Shown here: positions 49,510-61,382 of the stretch, piece by piece
How positions within the stretch are numbered: the first letter of the stretch is position 1
Layout: every line of letters begins with the position of its first letter
Source: Heterostelium multicystogenum
Taxonomy: Eukaryota > Evosea > Eumycetozoa > Acytosteliales > Acytosteliaceae
Length of the DNA stretch: 64,000 bases
Direction: 5' to 3'
NCBI GenBank assembly: GCA_003667245.1
Contig: RCNN01000111.1
Location: 1 to 64,000, forward strand
Notes under the pieces: model-generated
What the model saw: only the letters and a program-made list of their open reading frames with translations
What the model was told of the DNA's origin: nothing
Databases searched by the model: none
Translations under genes and position numbers: made by a program

Positions 49510-49753
49510 ACAATTATTTGCCAAGTTTTTGTTCATCTATATTTAAATTTGTGGCTATATAACAAAAAAATTGAATTTGTCTTTTTAAAATAAATAACTT
49601 TCTTGGTGAACAAAACTTTAAATTTTAAAAGAATTGAAAATTTCTCATTTCCTAGTTAGTAAAAATTTGGAATCAGGGTTTGTTTGAATACGAACTTACA
49701 AAATATCATTGGTCTAACTTCATTTTGATCTTTTATGTATATATAAATAAATA

Positions 49754-51148
49754 ATGGCAACAAGAACAACAAACTCTAAAAGTGTATTTGGTAAGTTATT
49801 TAAAGAAGTAGAGCTCACAAGCTAGCACGATGCTTGAGTTGTTTATTTTAACTGATTGACTGATTAACATTCACTATATCTAAAATTAGTTGGAAATATA
49901 CCATACGATGCAACCGAAAAAGAACTTATAGATATATTCTCAGAGGTGGGAAGAGTGGTTTCATTCAGATTGGTGGAAGATAGAGAGTCAAAGAAACCAA
50001 GAGGGTACGGTTTCTGTGAATATCTAGATCAAGAGACTGCACAATCTGCAATTAGAAATCTTAATAATAGAGAGCTAAATAAACGTATTCTGAGGGTATC
50101 CTATGCAGACAATGAAAAGGCAAACGATTGGCATCGGCTTTGGGCATTGGTATTGTACCGATGAATAACGAGCAGCCAAATGCTTCAGTTAGATCGATTG
50201 GTGGAGGTTATGATCAATCTCAACAACCACAGAACCAACAGCAGATGCCACCACAGATGAATCAGCAACAGCAGATGCCACCACAAATGATGATGAATCC
50301 ACAACAACAACAACAGATGCAGCAGATGCAACAACAGCAGCTTCAAAAGGATGGATTGCAAACGATTATAGAGAATACAAATGTCGCCCAGCTCTTTGAT
50401 GTGATGACAAAGATGAAACAACAGATTCAACAGAACCCAGACAATGCTAGACAAATGTTAATTTCAAATCCACAACTGTCATTGGCACTCCTACATGCTC
50501 AAGTGGTGCTGGGCATGATCAACCAGAATACTGTACAACAACTTCTAGCAATGAATCCAAAGAATCAACAGATGAATCAACCTCCACAACAACAGTTTAA
50601 CCAGCCAACATCCCCCATGTTCCAGCAACAGCCAAATCCACAGCAAATGGGTATGCAAGGTGGACCAATGACTGGACAAATGGGAGGAATCGCAATGAAC
50701 AGAGGTGGACCAATGCCAGTACCGATGGGAGGAATGAATCCAAATCCACAACAAATGGGAATGCAGCCTGGACCTATGGGAATGAACCCACAGCAACAGC
50801 AGATGGGAGCAATGAACCTCAACAGATGGGAATGAACCCACAGCAAATGGGTATGCAGCCCGGACCTATGGGAATGAATCCACAACCACAGCAGATGGGA
50901 ATGAACCCAATGCAAAACCCACAACAACAGCAGCAGCAACAACAACAAATGGGAATGGCAGGACAAATCCACCACCACCAAACATTTCACAAGCAGCCAT
51001 GAACAACTGGAATCAACTGAATGCCAACCACCGACAATTCGTACACTACGTTCTCAATTTAACTCCACAGCAATTCCAACAAGAAATACCACCAGGGAAC
51101 CGTGAGAAAGTACTCAACATCATCAATTTGTATAGACCTACCATTTAA
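49754..51148 (+). CDS. cstf2: Cleavage stimulation factor subunit 2 (CstF64)
   Basis: RNA-binding subunit of the CstF complex that binds the G/U-rich element downstream of poly(A) sites during mRNA 3'-end formation. Exon 1 encodes [12 protein letters not shown]; an intron (about 49791-49889) splits RNP2 (VFVGNIPY). RNP1 is RGYGFCEYL. The hinge domain that binds CstF77 or symplekin is seen ([32 protein letters not shown]). A Gln/Met/Pro/Gly-rich linker follows, and the C-terminal helix domain that contacts Pcf11 ([20 protein letters not shown]) ends the protein. Frame breaks near 50133, 50825 and 50975 lie in an otherwise complete, normally essential gene, so they are probably consensus errors. 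Confidence 0.93.
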
Positions 51149-51609
51149 ACAGTGTTATCTCGACCGCATTGATTGTATCCAAAAATAACAAACAATAAAA
51201 CACATTCCACTCTATCATTATCATGATATTATTATTATTCAACAACAACACATTAAAAATAAACACAACAAACGGATCCGTTAAACAATTTTTTGTTTTT
51301 TGAAAATTTGAATTTCTTGGTGAATGATCATCACCAACAACAAAACAAACATTTACTGCTTATAGATCTATTTATTAGTACATTAAGTCACCACAGCCAC
51401 CTAACTAAGATTCATTCATTCATCCATCCATCCATTTAATGGTTATATTTATATAGTTGTATACAAGGTAGTAGTAGTAGATCATAGAAGTTAGGTCAGT
51501 GGTTGTAGATAGATTTCTTTTGTGTTAAGAACATTTGTTGTTGGTGTATATATATAGTTAGTTAGTTTAGTTGTCAGGGTAATCAGTCGGACAGTCAGGG
51601 TCAGTCGAG
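51149..51609. other. Intergenic spacer
   Basis: AT-rich with CATTCATCCATCCATCC near 51416-51435. Carries the promoter of the Spt7-like gene; no gene seen. Confidence 0.55.
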
Positions 51610-54600
51610 ATGACATCATTATCACAAGATGAAATGGTGAATGATAATGATGTAGATGATGAGGATGAGTTGTATCAGCCTTTAGATGATATCTACTATA
51701 CTTTGGAGCTTGATGCTGAGGATTATGCTTCGCATGTGCAACATCGCGAACGTGAAGCAGAGTCAGAGAGACACCAGGTCGAGCTTAAGAAGCGTAGAGA
51801 CGAAGCTGCAGCTAGAAGACTGGAGCTTTTGGCAGAGGCAAACAGACTGGAATCATTGCGTGATAAGCGTGTGGAAATGTTGGCGAGGAAAGAAGAGCTG
51901 ACCAATCTCTTTGAAAAGCGAAAAGAACAAACTCAAAGGATACACAAATATCGCTGTGCCAAAGAAGAAGCTTTAGAAGCGGCGGCCAGACATCGTGCAG
52001 CATTGCTGCAGCTCGAACAGCAGCAACAGCAACAGCAACAGCTTTTACTACAGCAGCAACAGCAACAGTTAGAGTTACAGTTACAAGAGGAACAAAGAAG
52101 AAAAGAGGCTGAGGAAGCAACTGGAAACAAGAAAAAACAGAGTCAGCGAAGACAGCCCACTGTCAGCAGAGTATTCAGAAGTTTGCTGACAGATATCAAG
52201 ACAGCATCAAAGAAGTGGACGGGTGCAAAGTATGAAGGACAGGAAGAGTTTTATGATTCATTGGAGCACGTCCTCAATCAGCTGAAGGATAGTGGAGAAT
52301 GCTCTTATCCTTTCTTAAACAAAGTGAAGGCATCCGCAGCACCCAACTACTATGAGATCATAAAGAAGCCAATGGATCTCGGACTGATGACCAAGAAGCT
52401 GAAAAAGATGGAGTATTCAAGTCGCGATGAGTTCCAAATGGATTTGACTTTGATTTTCACCAACTGTAGAGTTTATAATACAGACCCAACCAGTAGGATA
52501 TTCATTGACCACGCGAATCAACTGGAACGTAAAGCCATTGATCTCATGAAGTTGGTCAAAGATGTCGATTTTTCACAGCAAAAGCAAGCAGAGGAAGAAG
52601 AGAAAACAAAGAAAAAGCGAACACCCACCCTCACTACGCCAAATACAGCGACACCTACCATTAGCTCTTGTCCTTCAACACCAAACTCCAATCCAAATTC
52701 CCCAGTCAATCTGTCTACCGGACAGGTTTTCACCGCCCGACAATGAGAATAATCTAGTTGGACAAAATGTAGAACAAGTAAATAACATTAGCAGCAACAA
52801 TATTAATACACCAGATCAAGTGATATCAAGCGATATCTTGAGCAGTAACGTAGATATCGGTAGTTTAGCAGAGTACAAAATGGAGGATTTGGGCGAGGAG
52901 CCTATAGAGGAAATTAAGCAGACTGAAGAAGAGTTAGTTCAGCAAATCGAACAGTTGGAGCATGAACTTTCAATATTTAAAGAATACAAAGATTTGAATG
53001 GCGAGATTGAGAGGCTGAAAAACAGACTCTCACCAGAAACAGTACAAGAGGAGGAAGAGCAAATGGAGAGACTGCTACCTCCAATGTTAAAACACCATGA
53101 AGATCAATCTAAAAAGATTGAACAATGGCGACAGATAACTAAAGATCTGAGAGTTCGACGTCTCGATCATTTCATCAATCAATCAAAACTACCTTTTGAA
53201 CAACACGACATTTTCCTCCGAACACCAAAACACATGGAATCCTATTACCGACTATCATCTTTGCAACAGAATAACAATTCCCCACTTTTAAAAGATATTC
53301 AACAAAGAAATCAAAGCTCCATCTCTAGTGTCAGTAAAATTCCAGGAGAATATACACCAATTCAAAAATTAGATATCGAACTTATCAATCTTCAAATTGG
53401 ATTCTTTCCAGAATATTCTCATTATTCCAACTCCATTCCAAATATATTAGATCCTTCAATACCACCTCAAACATGTACAGCTTCAACAACAATCAATCAT
53501 CATATAAAATCATCATATATTAGTAATAATAATAATAATAACAGTAGTAGTAATAATATAAATTTAGATTTACAATTCACATCTCCAAAAAGAGTTAATG
53601 CTCTTTTATTTAAATCGATTTCAACATTGCTTCAGAATTCCGGATTCATTGGTACAGGACAAGAGGCATTGAATGTATTGATAGATGTAGTTGGTGCGTT
53701 CATTGGGAATATAGGTCGACTACTCAACAACTACAGCTCAAATTACTCTATAAAACCCCAGGCAAGAAATGACAATTTTCTACTGCTTTCTCTAGTACTG
53801 CGACAGATTGGAATCAAAGATATTATTTCTCTAAAAGAATTTACTCAACCTCTCCAACCAGTTCAGCATGATTTAAGCGACGACGAAATGAGTCCTCCAA
53901 AAGAAGGATTATTTGGTCAATTTCCAAGTCATATTGATGAACCTGCTGTATGTTAATCAAATGATGAATCTTAAAACAATATAATTAATAAGCTATTTTA
54001 TAGGAAATTTCTTTATTTGTTGATCCAAAACCCAAGCAATCTCAACAACAACAGCAGTTATTAATGCAACAAGCTCAAATGGCAATGCAACAAGGATCGA
54101 CACTGAAACCAATTTCAAACTATCAACCAAATCAAGCCCATCTACAACCATCCTCTTCAATACACAAACCTATGCCATTTCAACTACAACAACAACAGAT
54201 TTTGGCACAGCAGCAACAATTGGCACAGCAACAACAGCAATTACAAAAACAAATTCAAAATCAATTCCAACAACCTATACAACCTGTTCAGCAACCAAAG
54301 CAACCACAACAGCCTCAAACGCAACCACTTGCACAGCCCCAGCAACCACAACAACCACCAGCTCCGCAAGCCTCAGCACCAAATACAACCCAACCTGCTC
54401 CAGCAAATGCCAAAGAAACACCCCAAAGAGTCCAAGAAAAAGAAAGCAACATCGGATCCAAAACAAAAAGTACCAAAAATCAAGAAACAAAAGAAAGAAA
54501 CCAAAGACACGTCAGCTTCAACTCCAGCTACTGCTCCCCCGCCTACTACGACAGTTGTTGGATCCCAAATTCCATCTACAACTCATGTGAATACACAAAC

Positions 54601-54799
54601 CCCAGTCGAAACATCAGCAAATCCTCAGGTCGCAACTGGTGCTTATCAAAATATAAATCCAAATATCGCTACACCTCTGCCGCAACCTCCAACTGCTCCC
54701 GAATCAAAACCGCCTCCACCAAAACCAACAGAAGTCAAAGAGAAGAAAAAGAGAGGTCGTCCGCACAAAATTGCACAACCAACAACACAAGCGAGTTAA
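51610..54799 (+). CDS. Spt7-like SAGA subunit (bromodomain plus histone fold)
   Basis: Probable structural subunit of the SAGA histone acetyltransferase complex. A long charged coiled coil with a Gln run (residues about 35-190) precedes a bromodomain (SAAPNYYEIIKKPMDLGLM..IFTNCRVYNTD). After a frame break near 52735 a second acidic coiled coil follows, then a histone-fold (Bromo_TP-like) segment (VNALLFKSISTLLQNSGF..ALNVLIDVVGAF, about 53600-53740). An intron (53948-54003) and a Gln/Pro-rich tail follow, with another break near 54415, and the protein ends in an AT-hook-like KKKRGRPHK. The bromodomain followed by a histone fold in one protein matches yeast Spt7; animal SUPT7L lacks the bromodomain. 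Nuclear chromatin reader and scaffold by family. Confidence 0.78.
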
Positions 54800-54817
54800 C
54801 AACAATAACAATATTCT

Positions 54818-56180
54818 TTATTTATTGTGTAATAAACTTAAGATATCTATTTTCAAATCTATCTTTTTGTTTCGTTGTTGAAGATCTTCAAGCTGCTTAA
54901 AGATTGGATCTTCTTTAGAAAAACCACATCCTCGTAATTCTAGATTCTTTAGGTTATTTAAAATCAAAGGCTGATTTGTGATCTCGTATATTCCAGTATC
55001 TTTGGTTTCGTTGAATGTTAGGTTAACATCTACAATATTTACAGGTAATCTATAGAGTAAAGTGACCACACCATACTTTGAAAGCTGAGACCTGGATATC
55101 TTTAAAATTGTTAGACTCGAACAGATACTCAATGTAGTGGAGAGTGCACTTAGTTTGGAACTCATTTCGATCATTGATAAATCGAGTCTATTTAGCTTCT
55201 TCAACTTGTTCATCCAATTGAAACTGCCTGCTGGAGCCTTGATATAATCCATAACTACTACTCGTAATTCATTACCGAATCCAGAGGAAAAACTTTTTCC
55301 AATTGATAAAAAAAGATCTGTAATCATTTGGAATCCTTCTTGATCAAAATGATTATTTCCAATATCAAGGTGTTCAATTGCAGAAGCATTTCGGAGAACC
55401 GGAACCAATGGTTTTACTACATGATTCAAATTTCGAATTGATAGATAGTTTAAAGTTGATAAAAACTTGGCGCCAGACATATAGTGTATACCATTCATTG
55501 TTAACAAATGATTTGAGCTGATATCTAATTTGTTAATTGGACAGTTCGTAATTGCAAAGATAATGGTTTGTAAAGAGATATCTGTTAGATGGCAATTAGC
55601 TAAACTAATTGATTTTAATTTTGGACACTAATAACAGTTTATTGTTAATACTGTAAGTATAATAGGGCCTTTTAATATATGATGGGAAATATTTACTTTT
55701 AAAAAGTATTTGATATCATACAGTATATTATTATTTAAATCCAAATCTTCTAAGCTTGGCAACTCCAATCCATATAATTCTGAAAAAATATTAGTTGATA
55801 TTTGGCAATTTGAAAGGTTTAATATTGTTAAACATGTATGATATTTTAAGAAGCTTGCTAATGCCAGAATTGACTTTGTACCTTTAAATTCATATTAATA
55901 ATTATTATACAAATTATAATATTATATTATAATATTTAATATTACCTATTTGATTTTCAGAAAAATCAAAGTCATGAACAGAACTTGTCATTAGAGTAGT
56001 GAATGCATCATAGCTATCTAAATCTCGCAATGCACATGATCCAAATGTAATTGAGCGGTTTGAAATATTTTCGAATGATTTAAAGATATCCACAAGAATC
56101 TTATTTTCCTTATTACCATTCTCTTTAATTACATCTAAATATATTTGATAAATAGTTGTCTGTTTGTATAATAAAAACAT
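54818..56180 (-). CDS. Leucine-rich repeat protein (RNI type)
   Basis: Three exons without frame breaks. Exon 1 (from 56180, MFLLYKQTTIYQIYLDVIKE) and exon 2 (about 55700-55880) are followed by a longer last exon up to about 55629. Repeats such as LKSISLANCHLTDISLQTI, IEHLDIGNNHFDQEGF and LTILKISRSQLSKYGVV follow the ribonuclease-inhibitor-like LxxLxLxxN pattern. No other domain is visible, so only a protein-binding scaffold role can be proposed; CARMIL- or RanGAP-like families use similar repeats. The stop lies 18 bp from the stop of the convergent Spt7-like gene, so the transcripts must overlap. Confidence 0.75.
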
Positions 56181-56205
56181 ATATATTAATATATAATAAC
56201 TAAAT

Positions 56206-57264
56206 CTATAAAGTCAATCTTACCGTTCGCCTAGGTGTGGAGGGCACCTTAAAAGTTGTCTTTTCTTTTTTATCATCTATAACCTCTTCTAAATCTATCA
56301 CTTCTGGTTTGTGTTTCTTATGAATTGCTCCAATTTTTTGCTTGGTATTCTTTCTCTTGGTCAATTCTTCCGGCTCAGAATACGTTTCAAAGTCATCTTC
56401 ATCATCTTCCTCTATAAAATTATCATTGTAACAATCTAAAAGTTTGCCATCGGGTCCGTAGTGACTTGGGGGATGGTACTTAGGTGGTTGATAGTCACGA
56501 TTTAAGTGGCGATTGTCATTTTTGGATGTAGTTTGAAACCTTCTAACTCTTTGCTTTGGTTTTGTATTCGACTTATGATATGGTTTTGAATTCGAATTGG
56601 GATTTGAAGAATTAGGTATAAAGTTTACATAATCTCCTTCAACGAAATTTGGTTTAAATGATCTGATTTCTTCACCTGTAACCTTATTGATAACTGTCTC
56701 TTCACCGACCTCATTGATAGCAGCTTGAAATTTAGTTGAAAAATTGAAGTGGTTTCTTCTAGTCAATCTAATATTCGACTGTGCCAATTTCTCGGCATCT
56801 TCGTTAAGTGAGTCTTCTTCAATCAATGCTTTTGTCTTCTTAGACTCAAGTTTCTTTCTTCGCATCTCATCCATTCTATTCTTGATTTCCTCTTTTGACG
56901 CCATGGTTGAGGTGGAAGGTTGTATTTGCAAGTTTTGTTCAGAGTGTGGATCAAACAACTCCATTGACGAAGTTTTCTCCTCGATACTTCTGACTTCCAA
57001 TTTCTCCAAGAGTTTCTCCATTTTATTGAGTTTGGACCTGTATTTACTAACGTCACCTGGGTTATATTTTATCAATCTCTTATAGCATTCTATATACAAT
57101 TTTACGATCACAATTGACTTATCCTTTCTCTGCCTGGCTAGAGATTTGGCCTTTCTAATATATAGTATAATCTCATCCCGATCTGTTGTAATATTAATAG
57201 GATATGGCATGGTTAGTATTAATTCTATTTCTTCTTGGAAACCATTATTATTATAAATTACCAT
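56206..57264 (-). CDS. Unrecognised nuclear-like protein, intact
   Basis: 352 residues without breaks or introns. The first ~90 residues are helical and basic (an MIT- or TPR-like hairpin is possible: EIILYIRKAKSLARQRKDKS..YRSKLNKMEKLLEKLE). A charged middle follows with RMDEMRRKKLESKKTKAL, then HFNFSTKFQAAINEVGEE, a PxY-rich stretch (RDYQPPKYHPPSHYGPDGK), an acidic patch (NFIEEDDEDDFETYSEPEEL), and a basic C-terminus with nuclear-localisation-like KRKNTKQK. I do not know the family. The start at 57264 is the first Met after AT-rich DNA; the Met at residue 19 is an alternative. Confidence 0.7.
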   Translation of the reverse strand: MVIYNNNGFQEEIELILTMPYPINITTDRDEIILYIRKAKSLARQRKDKSIVIVKLYIECYKRLIKYNPGDVSKYRSKLNKMEKLLEKLEVRSIEEKTSSMELFDPHSEQNLQIQPSTSTMASKEEIKNRMDEMRRKKLESKKTKALIEEDSLNEDAEKLAQSNIRLTRRNHFNFSTKFQAAINEVGEETVINKVTGEEIRSFKPNFVEGDYVNFIPNSSNPNSNSKPYHKSNTKPKQRVRRFQTTSKNDNRHLNRDYQPPKYHPPSHYGPDGKLLDCYNDNFIEEDDEDDFETYSEPEELTKRKNTKQKIGAIHKKHKPEVIDLEEVIDDKKEKTTFKVPSTPRRTVRLTL

Positions 57265-57420
57265 TGGCTATGGAAGACATTTCCAAATAAGTTCCAATAA
57301 TATATTCTTTTGGAATTAGTATATCTATGGAAATAATTAATTTACATAATATAAGTAATTTTGGTTGGAATATATTAAACAATAGAAAATTCTGATCGGC
57401 TATCTAGATGTATGGCGATG

Positions 57421-58668
57421 TTAATAAATAGATGTCAAACAACTGGAATGCGATGCTATCATATTTACATCCTTAGCTAATTTGTTGAATAAGTTGAACA
57501 ATTGCTCATATTTGATATCGTTGCTGTTGTTGGGCTGTTGTTGTTGTAATTGCTTGAGGTCATTGAATACTTTTGTAAACCAATCAAGTTTGATATCGAC
57601 ATAGATCGACTCTTTATCTAAAATATCTAATATTTCGATTACGGTGTTGATTTTCTTTGATGAATCCACGAAGGAGGAGAGTGAAGATTCCAACACCTCT
57701 CTTTCTTCTTTCAATCGTAGTCTATAGTCTAATACACTATCGTACTTTTCAATCAAGCCATCGACGAACGTTTCATCCAAACTCTTCTGCGCCAACTGGT
57801 ATAATAGCTTTTTGGCGCTGCCATAGTCGGTCAGTCCACAATACGACTCGATCAAAAGGCTGTATCGGTCATTAATGAAACTAACCCTAATATCAAATTG
57901 CTTCACTATTACATCCACTATATGAATGATTCAACAAACAATGTTAACATACTTTCACACAACCGGCATGGTTACTCACTTACTCTTATGAATGATGTCA
58001 ATGGTCATCGTGAAGTTATGGTTGCTTTTAAGGTATTGTTCGGCCATAGAGTAGTATGAATCACACAGGCAGAGGGCTGAAAGTGGTGTCTCACTGCTCT
58101 GATGCCACAGGGCGGCATGGTGAACCGATTCTTTCAAAAAGTTGAATCCATTCACGTCATTGTTCTCAATGTTATCATCATCTTTGTCATATACACAAGC
58201 TAGGTAGTTGATGAAGTTATATAGATACTTGAGGTCATCATAGGTTTCTTCGTTATTAGTACTACTACTACTAAAACTACTACCAAGACTGCTACTATAC
58301 ACAGGTTGCACTACATCCATGATATCATTATAGGATTGATTCAAAGCCACCAGGAGTTTCTTTGTATTTACATTGACATTGTCGGTAAAGTAACATTCTA
58401 GCAGTAAACAATTCAATTTAAACAAAAGTATCTCTTTATCTATATAACTAGATGTATATTTAATGATGGTTATATCATCATCATTTTCATCAATGCTGTC
58501 TTTGTTGTTGTTATTGTTTTTGTTGTTGTTGTTGCCGCTGCTTCTGCTTGCACATATTGCTCTTAGTTCCTCTATTAATGATTTACACTGCTTGATTGAT
58601 TTGGTATGTTGGCTTTCCTCTTTCACAATGACCGCTAGAGCTAAATACTGACTATTAATATCATTCAT
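57421..58668 (-). CDS. Unrecognised helical-repeat protein
   Basis: Two exons, 57421 to about 57918 and about 57975-58668, joined by an intron starting GTAAGTGAG. They join in phase and give roughly 400 residues with no breaks. An Asn/Lys low-complexity insert lies near residue 45-60 and a Ser run near 130-140. The rest is predicted alpha-helical with TPR-like spacing (FLKESVHHAALWHQSSETPL; LIESYCGLTDYGSAKKLLYQ). I cannot name the family. TPR-type scaffold proteins such as cohesin-loader or meiotic Zip4-like proteins are possibilities only. Confidence 0.65.
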
Positions 58669-58984
58669 TATTCTATATACACAAGCAATCTTCTACTATC
58701 TAAGAAGAGAGGAGAAAGGACAGCTAGAAAGGCTCATCAACAACAATGTGTAACTTCCCATCCAACCAAGTCAAAGGCAACATTGCATTGCGCCAAAATT
58801 CAAATTTTTTAACCTTAATTTCCCAAACCACAATGACTGGATCCAGTCACTTTTCCCTTCGTTTTCCTTATATTGTTCTTCAATTATTTCTTTGGTCTCA
58901 ATCAGTAATAATACTAACTACAACAATACTACAATATTTAGTTATATTTTAAATTGTATTTGTATTTTCTTTGGGTTGTTTTTA
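58669..58984. other. Short intergenic spacer
   Basis: Promoter side of the helical-repeat gene; no gene seen. Confidence 0.5.
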
Positions 58985-59365
58985 TTAGGTTTGGAATGAG
59001 ACAGTTCTATAATATTCATTTACAGGTTTATAAAGTATTTTAGTATTACCACATTGTTTTTCTGATGGCTTCTTCTTGCTCTGATCTATTACGAAATAGG
59101 ATTGCGAGTTGGATTTATTTTCGATGATCGACCACACTTTAGTGTCGAAACTAAGCTTTTTATCACGGCTGAAACACAACATCTTCTTTCTTTCATAGAT
59201 ATATAAATAGTATCCTTCTGGAACCTGACTGTCTTCGAGTAAATCTGCAATGGTATGATTCTTATCAATTACGAATGTCCAGTTTACCTCTTGGTTCTTA
59301 GCCCAGAATACCTTAATTGCTTTCTTATCATTTCCAAATTGTTTTAAATATTCTTGTATTTCCAT
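58985..59365 (-). CDS. Small unrecognised protein, possible ubiquitin-like fold
   Basis: 126 residues, single exon, intact. The pattern VFWAKNQEVNWTFVIDKNHT followed by IADLLEDSQVPEGYYLYIYE (strand, strand, helix, strand) resembles RA or ubiquitin-like domains. The tail is basic with QSKKKPSEKQCGN. No family recognised. Flanked by AT-rich DNA on both sides, with a moderate change in base composition over the frame. Confidence 0.6.
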   Translation of the reverse strand: MEIQEYLKQFGNDKKAIKVFWAKNQEVNWTFVIDKNHTIADLLEDSQVPEGYYLYIYERKKMLCFSRDKKLSFDTKVWSIIENKSNSQSYFVIDQSKKKPSEKQCGNTKILYKPVNEYYRTVSFQT

Positions 59366-61382
59366 AGTTTATTATTGGACTTGATTATAGTTGTTGATTG
59401 AATAAATTTTGGTTGTATAAAATTGATGATTCAAGATCAGGAATGAGGTAATATTATTTTGTCGATATTTAAATATATCCTCTGAATTAATGGGATTTGA
59501 TTGGAAACGGATTGGTAGGATGAATTTAAAATTATTCCGATTTTTATTGCTTATTTGAGGATGATGGAAATCAATTATATATATATGGAATTAAGATTGA
59601 TTTGATTTGATTTGATTGATTTTAATTATTAATATTATTTTAAAGTAAAGAATTTAGTATACTGAAATCAGATAATGATATCAAATCAAAGATAAGATAA
59701 GATATCTTAGATAGATAGATGGATGGATGAATGGATGAATGAATGGATTGATTATACAAAAATAACAATAAATTAGATTGGAAGAAAAGAAATCAAATTA
59801 ATGAATGAATGAAAATGAAGGATGATAGTAATAATATGAGTATTGATACGAATTCCAAACAACACAATACTATTAGTATATTATTATTTACGATTCTATT
59901 TCTTTATGATGATAGAATTAATTATTTGATAACGATTTATTTTACAATTTATGTCTGATAATAATAATAATCTAAATAAATCTGAAAAGCTCGTATTGTA
60001 GTACTCTTTATACAACTTCCAACTTGCTTATTCTCTTTTAATCATTCGAAAGATGAGTGATGAATAGATGGTTTTGATATGTATCCTTTTAAACTACTAC
60101 TATTAACATAACATTAAGATAACAACAACCAACATAAGAGATAATAACAATAATCGTTACTTAACTTTAAGATTATAAAATAACATCCCTCAAAATTTAA
60201 ATAAACATTAAACAATAATAATGGATATTTATTCCAATTTTAATATAATCATACTTTATTCCTCGGACAAACATAGCAACATCATACATACCTCCTTAAC
60301 GTTCTCTACTACTTCTACTACTAGAACAACAACAACTTCTACTATTACAATTATCTTATTCACCAGTGAGTGTGCCTGAAAGATGAAACACAGGTGTGAA
60401 CTGATTGATGCCTACCAATTTAGACCAGACCAACTGACATCTAAATAAAAATATTCTACCAATACCATAATGCATGTATGGATGCTCTCTTATTAAGAAA
60501 TAAGAAGTTAAAAAGGTGGATGTTAATCTTCTTACACTGCACTACTACTCTACATGTGAATATCTATGTTGATTTGATACTTTATGATCTAACCAAGATT
60601 TTCTATATGTTTTTATGTATGGTAACAACTAAATCAACCAACCAATCAACCAAATTAACCATACAACATACATACCATTCATACATCATATAGAATAGAC
60701 ATTGTATGTATTAAAGAAGAATTGACTTTTGAATATCCATCCATCATGGGGGTACATTAACACAGCACTAACAATAATCAATTTAATTGGTTCAGAATAC
60801 TGTGTGTATATCAAATATTTAAGTTTAAAGATGTTCTTAACAACAACAACACAATATATCATTATTATCATTATTAATAATAATATTATTATTATATAAG
60901 ATCAACATACATTTAACAACAACCATATTTAATATCGATTATACCATTATTATCAATTTTAGTTCGACACATAGAAGACAACGTACAATATGTTTTTATG
61001 ATGATGATGATGAGGATGATGATTATTGATGATGATTATATTTCAATTATAGCTTCATACATATGGGGAATTACAAATAGAGATAATTTATTGATCCTGT
61101 CATTTATTGTGTTATGTGAAGTATCTACAAATTTGGAATTCACCTGTGGATCATTGTATTCTCCTGTTGATCAGTGTATAGATCAATGTTGCCAATGCTA
61201 TATTGTGTTAATAAGTTCAAGTCCAATTGATTGCTTTATAGCATAACAACTATAACTAACTTTTATAGGTGTAAAATAGGAAAATTACAACTGTTTCATA
61301 AATACAAATTATAAATGAATTGAGATTGTTTAAATAATTATACAAATCCTATTATTATTATTATTGATTCTTTGGGGTTTGA
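59366..61382. other. Long intergenic region
   Basis: AT-rich. Simple repeats include TTGATTTGATTTGATTTGAT near 59602, GATGGATGGATGAATGG near 59720 and ATGATGATGATGA near 60998. The frame 60998-61246 starts in the ATG repeat and is not credible as a gene. Confidence 0.55.

Noticed and set aside
60998..61246. Plus-strand frame starting with a Met run
   Set aside because: The start lies in an ATG simple repeat and the rest has no recognisable features.
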